64,000 nucleotides of DNA from the NCBI RefSeq assembly GCF_036250755.1, contig NZ_CP109583.1, positions 9,046,001 through 9,110,000 of the forward strand. Direction: 5' to 3'. Source of the stretch: Streptomyces uncialis. GTDB lineage: Bacteria; Actinomycetota; Actinomycetes; Streptomycetales; Streptomycetaceae. The notes beneath the pieces are model-generated. The model was not told the origin of the DNA and made no database searches. It saw only the letters and a program-made list of their open reading frames with translations. Position numbers and translations under genes: made by a program. This document shows, in pieces, positions 1-8,170 of the stretch (position 1 is the first letter of the stretch; every line of letters starts with the position of its first letter).

Positions 1-5
1 CGCCC

Positions 6-32
6 GGACAGGTCACCGCACCGCACCTGTCC
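6..32 (-). terminator. Hairpin downstream of the MarR gene
   Basis: An 8-bp perfect stem (GGACAGGT / ACCTGTCC) with an 11-nt loop lies just beyond the stop of the leftward MarR gene. It has no clear U-tract, which is usual for Streptomyces terminators. It may serve either strand. Confidence 0.45.
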
Positions 33-51
33 TGCGGATGACGCGGGTTCC

Positions 52-540
52 TCAGGCGGTTTCCCGGTGGCCGAGCGACTGGGTGGGTTCGCTGACCGCG
101 TCGCACAGTGCGCTGAGCCCGGTGGCGAGGGCGTGCCGGGCGTCGGGGGCCATACGGCTCATGGCCTGTTGCAGGGCCAGTTCCCGGCGGTGCCTGATGC
201 CGTGCAGGTGGGCGGTGCCACTGTCGGTGAGTTCCAGCTGCATTTCGCGGCGGTCCTGGGGGCGCGGGGTCCGGCGGAGGAATCCGGCGGCCTGGAGGCG
301 GTCGCAGAGGCGGGTGACGGAGGGCGCGGCCGCGGAGAGGCGGCGGCCCAGGGTGCTCGCGTTGATGCCGGGTTCGCGTTCGATGATGTACATCACACGC
401 GTCTGGGCGGCCGAGAGTGGCGCGGTGCTGAGGGTGCCGCGGCCCCGCTCCCAGGCGATTTCGAGGAGCTCCAGGACCTGGCCGATGTCGGGCGCGGCCG
501 GGGAGCCGTGCGGGTGCGGGGGGGCGGGGGTCTCGCGCAT
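52..540 (-). CDS. MarR-family transcriptional regulator
   Basis: A 162-residue protein with the MarR winged-helix layout. An N-terminal helix leads into the LSAAQTRVMYIIEREPG region, a recognition helix region around LSAAAPSVTRLCDRLQAAG and the wing segment RTPRPQDRREMQLELTDSG. The R-x2-D-R-R-x3-L-x-LT-x-G wing is diagnostic of MarR proteins, which are dimeric DNA-binding repressors often released by phenolic ligands. I take the ATG at 540; the open frame continues upstream to 600 without a better start. It is transcribed away from the SpoIIE phosphatase at 638, and the roughly 100-bp divergent spacer is the natural site for its own operator. The ligand and targets cannot be read from the sequence. 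Confidence 0.85.
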   Translation of the reverse strand: MRETPAPPHPHGSPAAPDIGQVLELLEIAWERGRGTLSTAPLSAAQTRVMYIIEREPGINASTLGRRLSAAAPSVTRLCDRLQAAGFLRRTPRPQDRREMQLELTDSGTAHLHGIRHRRELALQQAMSRMAPDARHALATGLSALCDAVSEPTQSLGHRETA

Positions 541-637
541 GTGACACTCCCGAGTGGGCCTTGTGTGCCCGTTCCGGCTGGTCGATGTGGACAGTCGCAC
601 AGATGAAGATATGTGAAGGAAGGAAGGACCGGTACCG

Positions 638-1849
638 GTGGACAGACCCAGCGCGGTCGAGCGCTCCCTGCGCGAGGCCGCGCCCCACGAGATCTTCGAC
701 GTGGTCCGCTCCCTGATCGAGCGCCGACACCATGCCCGTGCGGTGGAACTGCTGATGGCCGACTACGCCATGACCAGGCTGCAACCTGTCGGAGTCCTCC
801 CGCACACCCGGCCCCCGGTGTCGGTGCACGACAGTGCACCGGGCCGTGCGTTCGGCGCCCAGGAGGCGCACTGTGTGTCCGACGGTCCGGGGTCCACGGT
901 GACGGCGCACCTGCCGGTCAGTGTACGGGGGGACCGGCTGGGGGTGCTGAGCGTCACGCTGGAGGCCGGGGCGGGCGGGCCGTCGGCGGATGTGCTGGAG
1001 GAGCTCCAGGAGTGCGCGAACGCGCTGGCGCACGAGGTGGTGGTCGCGGAGCGGGACACCGACCTGTTCCTCCAGGCGCGCCGCGCGGAACGGCTGACGC
1101 TGGCCGCCGAGATGCAGTGGCAGTTGCTGCCCGGGCGTTCCTGTGCCCGGCCGGAGTACAGCCTCGGCGCCCAGCTGGAGCCCGCGTACGCCATTTTCGG
1201 TGACAGCTTCGACTGGTCGGCGTCGGCCGACGACCTGTACCTGACCGTCAGCAACGGTATGGGCGAAGGGATCGACGCCGCGCTGCTGACCAATCTCGCG
1301 ATCAATGCCCTGCGCAACGCCCGACGCGCCGGCCTGGGCCTGGTCGATCAGGCGTATCTCGCCGACCAGGCGATCCACGGACAGCACCAGGGCAGCCATT
1401 ACCTGTCGACGCTGCTGCTCCGGTTCCACCTCCCCACCGGAGCCGTGGAGATCATCGACGCAGGCTCCCCGCGTATCTGGCGGCTGCGCGCGGGCGTGGT
1501 CGAGGCGATCGGGCTGGAGGCGCAGATGCCCCTGGGCATGTTCGAGGACACCGCCTACGTTCCCCAGCACTTCCAGGTCGAGCCGGGGGACCGCCTGCTG
1601 TTCATCAGTGACGGGGTCTATGACGCGCTGTCACCCGGCGGTGAGAAGTACAGCTCCCGCGCGCTGGCCGCCTCGATCAGCGCCACACGACTGCTGCCCG
1701 CCGCCCAGGTGCCCAGAGCGGTGCTGCGGGAGCTGCTAGGACATCGCGGCTCCGGCCCTGCGGTGGACGACTCCCTGGTGATGTGTCTGGACTGGCACGG
1801 CCGTCCCGGCCCGGTCCAGGACGCCAGTTCTCCCACCCGGGTCATATGA
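638..1849 (+). CDS. SpoIIE/RsbU-type PP2C phosphatase with altered metal motif
   Basis: A 403-residue protein. The GTG start at 638 follows an AAGGAAGG leader. The first 150 residues form a short regulatory part without a recognised sensor fold. The C-terminal half is a PP2C_SIG domain, with the ISDGVYDA and DDSLVMCLDW motifs that supply acidic metal ligands. In the usual GDVMGHG motif this protein reads SNGMGEG, so the aspartate is replaced by asparagine, and the first Asp motif reads FGDSFDW. SpoIIE-like phosphatases dephosphorylate STAS anti-anti-sigma factors and so release sigma factors. The asparagine change may weaken metal binding or make it a scaffold. It precedes a second, canonical phosphatase, a cobalamin protein and a STAS protein on the same strand, which suggests one partner-switch pathway. 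Confidence 0.85.
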   Translation: MDRPSAVERSLREAAPHEIFDVVRSLIERRHHARAVELLMADYAMTRLQPVGVLPHTRPPVSVHDSAPGRAFGAQEAHCVSDGPGSTVTAHLPVSVRGDRLGVLSVTLEAGAGGPSADVLEELQECANALAHEVVVAERDTDLFLQARRAERLTLAAEMQWQLLPGRSCARPEYSLGAQLEPAYAIFGDSFDWSASADDLYLTVSNGMGEGIDAALLTNLAINALRNARRAGLGLVDQAYLADQAIHGQHQGSHYLSTLLLRFHLPTGAVEIIDAGSPRIWRLRAGVVEAIGLEAQMPLGMFEDTAYVPQHFQVEPGDRLLFISDGVYDALSPGGEKYSSRALAASISATRLLPAAQVPRAVLRELLGHRGSGPAVDDSLVMCLDWHGRPGPVQDASSPTRVI

Positions 1850-2002
1850 CCTTTCCGTGAAGGTTGTGAACCTTCATCGCGAGGAGTGCGCGAGACGCGC
1901 CTTTCCCCGAACGGCGGCGCGTGGGGGCGGGTTGCCATCGACGACACGCCTGAGTGATGCTTGCCGTCGGTTAAGTATTTTTCCTCCAGTGGGAAGGGTG
2001 GT

Positions 2003-3709
2003 GTGGTTCGCCTCGGGCGGGCCCTCTATATGGCCTCTACCGAGATGGTCTCCGTCACGGGACCCGAGCAGCACTCGTACGGTCTGTGGGCTCAGGCCCC
2101 CTGCCCCGCGATCATGGCCGACGGGACCGGCACCCTCGTACAGGTGAACCCCGCGGCCGCCCTTCTCCTCAAGGACGCGGTGCCCGGCGCGAGCATGCGG
2201 GACGCGGTCCCGGACTGGCTGGCCAGCGCCCACCGGGAAGCGGTCGCGCACGGGCAACTCCTCGCGCAGGACCGCCGGCACGCCGAGGCACTCCCTCCGG
2301 TATCGGGACGGATCGCGGCGCACAGCTTCGAGGCGCACCCCACTGCGCAGCGGGACGGGAGCGTGGCGTGGTGGCTGATCGACGACACCGACCGGCGCAA
2401 CGCCGAAGAGGCGCTCGCCACCGAGCGCGAACGCACCAGATTCCTCGCGGAGGCGTCCAACGTCCTGCTGGCCTCACTGAACACCGACAGGTGCATGGCC
2501 GCCACCGCGCAGCTGGCCGCCGAGTACCTCGCGGATGTGGCGGTCGTCGTCGCCCCGTCGTCCGGCGGAAAGCTGCCCGTCGCCCTCGCCATCACGGGCC
2601 AGGACGTCATCCGCACCAGGGTGTCCGCCGATCCGTCCCAGCTCCCGGGCCTCAGCGAGGCGTTGCAGGGGTTCCCGCCCGTGCCCTCACGCTGGATCGA
2701 CCCCGCGGCCCTGCCCGACTGGACCGTCCCGCAGGACTTCGGCGAAACGATCCGGTCCGTCGTCGTGACCCCCCTGCCCGGCCACGGCGTGCCCGCCGGA
2801 GCCCTGATCCTGCTGCGCACCACCGATCACGCGCGGTTCAGCGAGAACGAAGAGATCTTCGCCCGGCTGTTCGCCGCCCGGGCCGGCGCCGCCCTGTCCG
2901 CCTCCCGCCTCTACAGCGAACAGAGCGCCATCACCCAGACCCTCATGCGCGACCTGCTCCCGCCCCGGCTCCAGCGGCTCAACGGCGTGGAGATCAGCGG
3001 CGGCTACCGGGCCGCCGGGGCCGGCGAACGGGTGGGCGGCGACTTCTACGACGCCCACCCCGGCAGCACCCCGGACGACGCGTCACTGGTGGTTCTGGGC
3101 GACGTGTGCGGCAAGGGCCTGGACGCGGCGGTCCTGACCGGCAAGATCCGCAACACCCTCCAGGCACTGATGCCGATGGCGGACGACCACGAGCGCATGC
3201 TGCAACTCCTCAACGGAGCGCTCCTGACCTCGCACCACACCCGCTTCGCGACCCTGGTGATGGCGTCGGCGCAGCGCACGGAGAACCAGGTACGGCTGCG
3301 CCTCACCTCGGCCGGTCATCCCGCCCCGCTGGTGATCCGCATGGACGGCAGCGTCGAGGAGGTCCCCACCCACGGCACTCTGATCGGCGCCCTCCCGACC
3401 ATCGAGGTCCGCTCGGTCGAGACGGTTCTGCAACCGGGCGAGACATGCGTGCTCTACACCGACGGATTCACCGAGGCCCGCGGCGGACCGCTCGGCGACG
3501 AACTGTTCGGCGACGAACGCCTGAAGCATGCCTTGGCGGAGTGCGCCGGCATGCCCGGGGAAGCCGTCGTCGAGCGCATCCAGATGCTCGCCTCGCAGTG
3601 GCTGCGTGACGGCCGCCGCGACGACATGGCCGTCATCGCGATCAGCGCCCCCCTCACGACCCACCTGAGTGCGGTGAACGGCCACACCCGGGGCAGGTAC
3701 ACCGCATGA
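2003..3709 (+). CDS. PAS-GAF-SpoIIE PP2C serine phosphatase
   Basis: About 568 residues. I prefer the GTG at 2003, which sits 4-5 nt after GGGAAGGG; the ATG at 2030 is an alternative. The order is a PAS-like domain near residues 20-120 (CPAIMADGTG, WLIDDTDRRNAEEA), a GAF domain around 135-310, and a PP2C_SIG domain to the end. The phosphatase has all the expected acidic motifs: VGGDFYDAH, LGDVCGKGLDAA, YTDGFTEARG and RDDMAVIAIS. This architecture is the standard Streptomyces RsbU-like phosphatase that dephosphorylates a STAS antagonist in response to a signal bound by PAS or GAF. Its stop overlaps the start of the cobalamin-binding gene (ATGA at 3706), so the two are translationally coupled. 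Confidence 0.93.
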   Translation: MVRLGRALYMASTEMVSVTGPEQHSYGLWAQAPCPAIMADGTGTLVQVNPAAALLLKDAVPGASMRDAVPDWLASAHREAVAHGQLLAQDRRHAEALPPVSGRIAAHSFEAHPTAQRDGSVAWWLIDDTDRRNAEEALATERERTRFLAEASNVLLASLNTDRCMAATAQLAAEYLADVAVVVAPSSGGKLPVALAITGQDVIRTRVSADPSQLPGLSEALQGFPPVPSRWIDPAALPDWTVPQDFGETIRSVVVTPLPGHGVPAGALILLRTTDHARFSENEEIFARLFAARAGAALSASRLYSEQSAITQTLMRDLLPPRLQRLNGVEISGGYRAAGAGERVGGDFYDAHPGSTPDDASLVVLGDVCGKGLDAAVLTGKIRNTLQALMPMADDHERMLQLLNGALLTSHHTRFATLVMASAQRTENQVRLRLTSAGHPAPLVIRMDGSVEEVPTHGTLIGALPTIEVRSVETVLQPGETCVLYTDGFTEARGGPLGDELFGDERLKHALAECAGMPGEAVVERIQMLASQWLRDGRRDDMAVIAISAPLTTHLSAVNGHTRGRYTA

Positions 3710-4803
3710 ACCCGACCGACAACACCGAAACCGGCGACGTCCGGACTCTCCAGGACCGGCTGTGGAAGGCGGTGACCGGCCGCGACGAACACCGTGCCGC
3801 CGATATCGTCCTCACCGCCCTGGAGGATGGCGTGGACGCGGAGACGATCCTGCTGGATCTCATCGCCCCGGTGCAGGTGAAGGTCGGTGCGCAGTGGGCG
3901 GCCAACCGCCTGAGCGTCGCACAGGAACATGCCGCCACCGCGATAACCGAGCGCGTCATCGCCGCCCTCGCCCACCACCCCGCCGTCCGCACCCCACCTG
4001 CCCTGGGCCGGGTCACCGTGGCGTGCGTGGACCAGGAATGGCACGTCCTGCCGGCCCGCCTCCTTGCCGAAGTCCTCACCCTGCGCGGCTGGCAGGTCGA
4101 CTTCCTGGGCGCCCAGGTGCCCACCCACCACCTCATCACCCACCTCCACCACCACGGCGCGGACGCCGTCGCGCTCTCCTCCTCCCTCCCCACCCGACTG
4201 CCCACCGCCCACGCCGCGATCACCGCCTGCCAGGCCATCGGAATCCCCGTCCTCACCGGCGGAGCGGCCTTCGGACCCGACGGCCGCTACGCCCGCCTGC
4301 TCGGAGCCAACGCCTGGGCCCCCGACGCACGCGCCGCCGCCCGGCAGCTCGCCGACGGCATCCCCCCGCCCAGTCTCGCCGCCGGGCGGCAGCAGATCGA
4401 CGACCTTCCCCACCTCGCCGACCAGGAGTACACGTTCGTCGCCCGCTCCCAGGGACAGCTCGTCAGAGGAGTCCTCGCCCGGCTCGAAGAGCAGTTCCCC
4501 GCGATGGCCGCCTACACCGCCCCCCAGCGCGAGCGCACCGCCGAGGACATCGGACACATCGTCGACTTCCTGGCCGCGGCCCTCTACACCGATGACGACG
4601 ACCTGTTCACCACGTTCATCATCTGGACGGCCGGCATCCTCACCGCACGCCACGTCCCCGCCCGGTCCCTGCACCCCGCCCTGAACATCCTGGCCGCCGA
4701 ACTCAAGGACTTCCCCCGATCCACCCGGCTGCTCGACCAGGCACGCTTCGCCCTGGACGGCGCGCCCCTGCCGGCCGGAACACACCCCGGAGTCACCGCA
4801 TGA
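3706..4803 (+). CDS. Cobalamin-binding regulator with CarH-type photosensory signature
   Basis: A 365-residue cytoplasmic protein. Residues 15-95 form a helical bundle containing W64 followed, after nine residues, by E74-H75, the W-x9-EH signature of adenosylcobalamin photoreceptors such as CarH and LitR. Residues 100-230 are a B12-binding Rossmann domain. QEWHVLPARLL supplies the E-x-H motif whose histidine (H113) is the expected lower cobalt ligand, and LRGWQVDFLGAQVP follows as in CarH. No MerR DNA-binding domain is present. About 130 further residues form a helical extension of unknown fold. It overlaps the phosphatase before it and the STAS gene after it by 4 nt each, so it probably acts through protein contacts in a partner-switching pathway. 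Photosensing is inferred from motifs only. Confidence 0.85.
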   Translation: MNPTDNTETGDVRTLQDRLWKAVTGRDEHRAADIVLTALEDGVDAETILLDLIAPVQVKVGAQWAANRLSVAQEHAATAITERVIAALAHHPAVRTPPALGRVTVACVDQEWHVLPARLLAEVLTLRGWQVDFLGAQVPTHHLITHLHHHGADAVALSSSLPTRLPTAHAAITACQAIGIPVLTGGAAFGPDGRYARLLGANAWAPDARAAARQLADGIPPPSLAAGRQQIDDLPHLADQEYTFVARSQGQLVRGVLARLEEQFPAMAAYTAPQRERTAEDIGHIVDFLAAALYTDDDDLFTTFIIWTAGILTARHVPARSLHPALNILAAELKDFPRSTRLLDQARFALDGAPLPAGTHPGVTA

Positions 4804-5198
4804 CCCCCATGCCCCATTCCCCCTTCATCCTCACCGTTGAAGCCGGCCCGGGCACCGCATCCCTCCATCTCGCGGGCGACCTCGACTACGCCACCAGCGA
4901 CGAACTGGTCCAGCACGCCGACCACTGCCTCACCACGCGACCCGACCTCCACGATCTGCGTCTCGACTGCACCGCACTCCGGTTCTGCGACACGATGGGC
5001 ATCTCCGCCCTCCTGATGATCCACCGCAAGACCACCGCACGGGACGTACGGCTCCATCTGGACGGTCCGCCCCCGTTCCTGGAACGCATCCTGAACACCA
5101 CCGGAGTCCGGCAGCTCTTCCACTCCCCGGCGCACCCGTCCCAGCAGGCCGACCAGGCGCCCCCCGGAAACCGCACCTCACCCGAACCCCCCGGCTGA
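4800..5198 (+). CDS. STAS-domain anti-anti-sigma-like protein lacking the phospho-serine
   Basis: A 132-residue protein with a single STAS domain (about residues 10-108) and a short proline-rich tail. STAS antagonists such as SpoIIAA and RsbV bind an RsbW/SpoIIAB-type kinase and are switched off when the second serine of the D-S-S-G motif is phosphorylated. Here the motif reads D64-T65-M66-G67, so the normal phosphate acceptor is methionine. T65 could be an alternative acceptor. The protein may instead be a constitutive antagonist or a structural partner. It is the last gene of the coupled phosphatase/cobalamin operon (ATGA overlap at 4800) and is followed by a hairpin at 5201-5220. Confidence 0.85.
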   Translation: MTPMPHSPFILTVEAGPGTASLHLAGDLDYATSDELVQHADHCLTTRPDLHDLRLDCTALRFCDTMGISALLMIHRKTTARDVRLHLDGPPPFLERILNTTGVRQLFHSPAHPSQQADQAPPGNRTSPEPPG

Positions 5199-5200
5199 TC

Positions 5201-5220
5201 CCCAGGGCGCGAAGCCTGGG
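5201..5220. terminator. Hairpin between convergent genes
   Basis: A 6-bp stem (CCCAGG / CCTGGG) with an 8-nt loop in the 37-bp space between the STAS stop and the stop of the converging methyltransferase gene. Its position suggests a bidirectional terminator; the stem is short. Confidence 0.35.
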
Positions 5221-5235
5221 ACAGCGCGCTCCCGC

Positions 5236-5940
5236 TCAGGCGGAAGCGGAGGCCACGAAGAACGGAATGGCGATGAGGAGGCGGCCGGCCTCGGCGCGGC
5301 GGCGCTGCTCGGCGAGCCATTCATCCGCCTGGTCACGGCCGACGGCGCCGCCGGCGCAGGCCGGCTCGGCGAGCCTCGCGAGCAGCGGCAGCATCGCGGG
5401 GTCGGTGAACACGCTGGTGTGCGCCTCGACCGTGACATCGTCGAAGCCGCCGGCCAGGAGCAGGCTGCGGTACTGGCGGCCGGCGCGGGGCGTGCCCAGG
5501 AGGTCGGCGCGGGCGTGCACGATCGTGCGGGTGAACGCCGCGTCATCCGAGTCGATCATGATGGCGTCCCAGTCCTGACCGACCAGGGCGATCCTGCCGC
5601 CCGGGCAGAGGACCCGTCGTGCTTCCGCCACCGCGCGTCCTGGCTCCTGAAGTACGTGGAAGACCTTGTCGGCACGGTAACCGCGCACACTTCCCTCGGC
5701 GAACGGCAGATCCTCCGCCCCCGCCTCCCGGAACTCGGCCTCCGGCCACCGCCCCCGGGCCGCCGCCAGCATCCTCGGACTGGGGTCCACGCCCACCGCG
5801 TGGACGCCTCGTTCGGCCAGTTCGGCGACGGCTCGTCCGGCTCCGCAGCCGACGTCCACGACGGTCGAGCCCGGGATGAGGGACAGCAGTTCGTAGGAGC
5901 TCATCGAGGGCGGCCTGAACTGCGAGTACGAGAATGTCAC
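5236..5940 (-). CDS. SAM-dependent class I methyltransferase
   Basis: A 234-residue protein with a Rossmann methyltransferase fold. Motif I is VVDVGCGAG near residue 27, the acidic residue after strand 2 is in VGVDPSPRML, motif II/post-II is FREAGAEDLPF, and motif III is RRVLCPGGRIALVG. The C-terminal part (roughly 130-234) is the substrate cap, with no diagnostic residues. The GTG at 5940 is the only plausible start because an in-frame TAG lies 12 nt upstream. That makes the N-terminus slightly short compared with UbiE/MenG-like relatives, where FRPPYP-type sequences also precede motif I. The gene is alone and convergent with the signalling operon. The substrate is unknown. Confidence 0.85.
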   Translation of the reverse strand: MTFSYSQFRPPSMSSYELLSLIPGSTVVDVGCGAGRAVAELAERGVHAVGVDPSPRMLAAARGRWPEAEFREAGAEDLPFAEGSVRGYRADKVFHVLQEPGRAVAEARRVLCPGGRIALVGQDWDAIMIDSDDAAFTRTIVHARADLLGTPRAGRQYRSLLLAGGFDDVTVEAHTSVFTDPAMLPLLARLAEPACAGGAVGRDQADEWLAEQRRRAEAGRLLIAIPFFVASASA

Positions 5941-6382
5941 CCGGTGCCCGAACTACCGGCGGCTCATCGCCGAGCGCGGTCGGTCCCCGAAGTCCGGCCG
6001 GAGAGCCGACGATCGACGCCGTGGCACCGGTCTCATGAGAGTGCGAAACGAGGTCGCACCAGAGGAGTGAGGACGCAGTCACAGGACCCCCGTGTCGGAC
6101 AGCGCGAAGCGACTCCGCCCCTTTGCTCCGGGGGCTGTTGGGGTGGGTGGTGTCGCGGTTCGGCTGCGGGCCGGGGCGTAGGGGGTGTGCGTCGGGTCGT
6201 TGCGGGCGGGTCCGGCTTGTCGGCCTCCGGTAGGGGCGGACCGGATCTGGCGGGTTGCCGCCTGCGCGTACCAATGTGGACGGTCCGGGAACCGTGACCG
6301 GCTGCGCGCCGACTACTGGCCTGGCGAGGGAAACCTCCTCCCCTGGGGAGGGCCGGCAGTTGGCACACAACTCCCTTGCTAT

Positions 6383-6394
6383 TGGTACGGACCA
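6383..6394. promoter_or_regulatory. DasR-like responsive element 1
   Basis: The sequence TGGTACGGACCA, within the larger inverted repeat ATTGGT-N4-ACCAAT, matches the DasR dre consensus (A-N-TGGTCTAGACCA-N-T) at all outer positions and deviates at three of the four central bases (the fourth, G6390, matches). DasR is the GntR-type repressor of the N-acetylglucosamine/chitin regulon in Streptomyces. The box lies about 100 bp upstream of an AA10 chitin-type monooxygenase, which is where such sites are found. Confidence 0.6.
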
Positions 6395-6405
6395 ATGTGA
6401 TCCTC

Positions 6406-6417
6406 TGGTGCAGACCA
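6406..6417. promoter_or_regulatory. DasR-like responsive element 2
   Basis: TGGTGCAGACCA is a second TGGT-N4-ACCA half-palindrome, 23 bp to the right of the first. Compared with the dre core TGGTCTAGACCA, only the first two central bases differ. Tandem boxes of this type also resemble the 12-bp direct repeats described in Streptomyces chitinase promoters. Confidence 0.6.
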
Positions 6418-6494
6418 CCGCCCCAACCCCACACACCCGGGCCGGTGTCGTCCCATCCCTCGCGACGTCCCTACACGTACGGGAGTGAGCCCCC

Positions 6495-7364
6495 ATGTCC
6501 GCTGTCCGACGCAGCCTCGCCACAGCCTCCGTGGTCGTATCCGCCGCGACATTCATATCCCTGACACCCTCACCCGCGAGCGCCCACGGCTCCGTCTTCG
6601 GGCCGGTCAGCCGGGTGAGCGCCTGCTTCGCCGAAGGCCCGGAGACGCCGAAGTCCCAGGTCTGCAAGGACCTCGTCGCCGACTCCGGGACCCAGCCGCT
6701 GTACGACTGGAACGAGGTGAACATCGCCAACGCCGACAGCAAGCACCAGCAGATCATTCCCGACGGCAAGCTCTGTTCCGCCAACCGCACGAAGTACCGC
6801 GCCCTGGACTGGGCCCGCACCGACTGGCCCGCCACGACGGTCGCCCCGGGTCCCTACAACTTCAACGTGCGGATCACCGCGGCCCACCTGGGCACGATGA
6901 CCATGTACATCACCAAGCAGGGCTTCGACCCGACGAAACCGCTGAAGTGGTCGGACCTGGACGCGACCCCGGTGGGCACCTACGCCACACCGCGCGCCAG
7001 CGACAACGGCTACTACCGGTTCACCGGCGCCCTCCCCGCCCGCACAGGCCGCCACATCGTCTACAAGGTCTGGCAGCGCCACGACAGTCCCGAGGCGTTC
7101 TACGGCTGCTCGGACGTCGCCTTCGGTACGGCGGCCACGTCCACGGCCAAGGCTCCGACCGAGGGGAAGATCGATGCGGGCGCGTCCCGCTCGACCGTCA
7201 GCCACGCGGGGCACGGCGGGGACGAGCACCCGCCCGCACCGGTCTCCGCCCGGTCGCAGCCTTCCGGTTCCCCGCTGGCCGGTGCTGTGACCTGGGCCGG
7301 GGGCGCCGCCGCGTTCGCCGTGGGTGCCCTGCTCTTCAGCCGCGGTCGCCGCACGACGAACTGA
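6495..7364 (+). CDS. AA10 lytic polysaccharide monooxygenase, membrane anchored
   Basis: A 289-residue secreted copper enzyme of the chitin-binding CBP21/AA10 type, which oxidatively cleaves chitin or cellulose chains. A signal peptide (1-30) ends in SPASA, leaving His31 as the mature N-terminus, the first residue of the copper histidine brace. The second brace histidine is H131 in the ITAAHLGTMTMYIT segment. The catalytic domain ends near YGCSDVAFG at about residue 217. No carbohydrate-binding module follows. Instead there is a Ser/Thr/His-rich linker, then a hydrophobic segment (WAGGAAAFAVGALLF) and a basic end (SRGRRTTN), so the enzyme is probably tethered to the membrane. Two DasR-like boxes upstream suggest induction by chitin breakdown products. 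Confidence 0.93.
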   Translation: MSAVRRSLATASVVVSAATFISLTPSPASAHGSVFGPVSRVSACFAEGPETPKSQVCKDLVADSGTQPLYDWNEVNIANADSKHQQIIPDGKLCSANRTKYRALDWARTDWPATTVAPGPYNFNVRITAAHLGTMTMYITKQGFDPTKPLKWSDLDATPVGTYATPRASDNGYYRFTGALPARTGRHIVYKVWQRHDSPEAFYGCSDVAFGTAATSTAKAPTEGKIDAGASRSTVSHAGHGGDEHPPAPVSARSQPSGSPLAGAVTWAGGAAAFAVGALLFSRGRRTTN

Positions 7365-7819
7365 AGCGTTGACCGGGGGGTATGACGGCGCCGCGAACCC
7401 CTCGCACGGGACCTCGCGGTAGCGCGGACTCATTCCCCGCACGGCCTTCGTCTGGTCGCTGCGCCCCACCGGCGGGAGCAAAGGACCAGACGGAGGCGGG
7501 TGCGCGTCCTCCCTCCCGGAATCCCCGGGCCCCTGCCCGTGGCCGGTGGCCGCGAGGATCACGTGGACGGCTGCGCACGCCGCGGCGAGCGGCTCGTGGA
7601 CTCAGGCCGGCTGAGTGACGGCTCACCCTTGCCGGCAATGGGCCGGCTCCCCGGCCGGACCCGGATCGCGCGACGCCGCTTGCCGAGCCCGAACACCGTC
7701 GGTCCACGGCGCGGGCACGTCGGTCCCGCTACGCGGGGATGCTCCGATGACCACCGTGATCGGCTCGTTGGTCAAGGAAACACTCGGCTATAGGTAGGTG
7801 CCGACTCATAGTCAATGAC
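7365..7819. other. Intergenic region without a supported gene
   Basis: About 450 bp with several overlapping open frames of biased arginine/proline composition and no recognisable domain. The last 60 bp are AT-richer (CTATAGGTAGGTG and CATAGTCAATGACATG), which probably includes the promoter of the ArsR gene. Confidence 0.5.
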
Positions 7820-8170
7820 ATGCCTAACTATGGCGGATCGCTGGACCGGGTTTTCCAGGCGCTGGCGGACGGAACGCGCCGGGCGATGGTGGAGCGCTTG
7901 GTCCGCGGGCCGGTGTCGGTCAGCGAACTGGCGAGGCCACTGGAGATGTCACTACCGGCCGTCATGCAGCACATCCAGGTGCTGGAAGCCTGCGGGCTGG
8001 TCAGATCCGAGAAGACCGGCCGCGTCCGCATCTGCCGCATCGAGCCGGACGTGCTGCGGACGGCCGAGGACTGGCTCGCCGGGCAGCGCACCTCCTGGGA
8101 ACGGCTGCTGGACCGGCTCGGCGACCACCTGCTCGACGATCCCGGCACACCGGAGCAAGGGAGCCCGTGA
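7820..8170 (+). CDS. ArsR-family winged-helix regulator
   Basis: A 116-residue small repressor. It has the ArsR helix-turn-helix layout: LDRVFQALADGTRRAMVERL, then VSVSELARPLEMSLPAVMQHIQVLEACGLV containing the recognition helix, then the wing SEKTGRVRICRIEP. No metal-binding cysteine cluster is seen, so it belongs to the non-metal ArsR group that is commonly paired with an AHSA1 protein. Its stop overlaps the next start (GTGATGA at 8167). The pair therefore forms the widespread ArsR-SRPBCC operon, in which the regulator usually controls itself. Confidence 0.93.
   Translation: MPNYGGSLDRVFQALADGTRRAMVERLVRGPVSVSELARPLEMSLPAVMQHIQVLEACGLVRSEKTGRVRICRIEPDVLRTAEDWLAGQRTSWERLLDRLGDHLLDDPGTPEQGSP

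Larger units (their letters stand above)
5941..6494. other. Intergenic region, control region of the monooxygenase gene
   Basis: This 554-bp stretch holds no convincing gene on either strand; the long open frames in it have no family features. The right third contains two TGGT-N4-ACCA boxes (6383-6394 and 6406-6417) upstream of the chitin-active enzyme. There is also a short inverted repeat ACGGT...ACCGT at 6280-6295. Confidence 0.6.

Noticed and set aside
3454..4785. A 443-residue open frame on the minus strand across the cobalamin-binding gene
   Set aside because: Gly/Val/Glu-rich shadow of the plus-strand gene with no motif; the plus strand has clear phosphatase and B12 domains.
5543..6835. 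A 430-residue minus-strand frame spanning the methyltransferase start and the AA10 gene
   Set aside because: It crosses two well-supported genes and a regulatory region, and its translation is low-complexity Arg/Gly/Pro.
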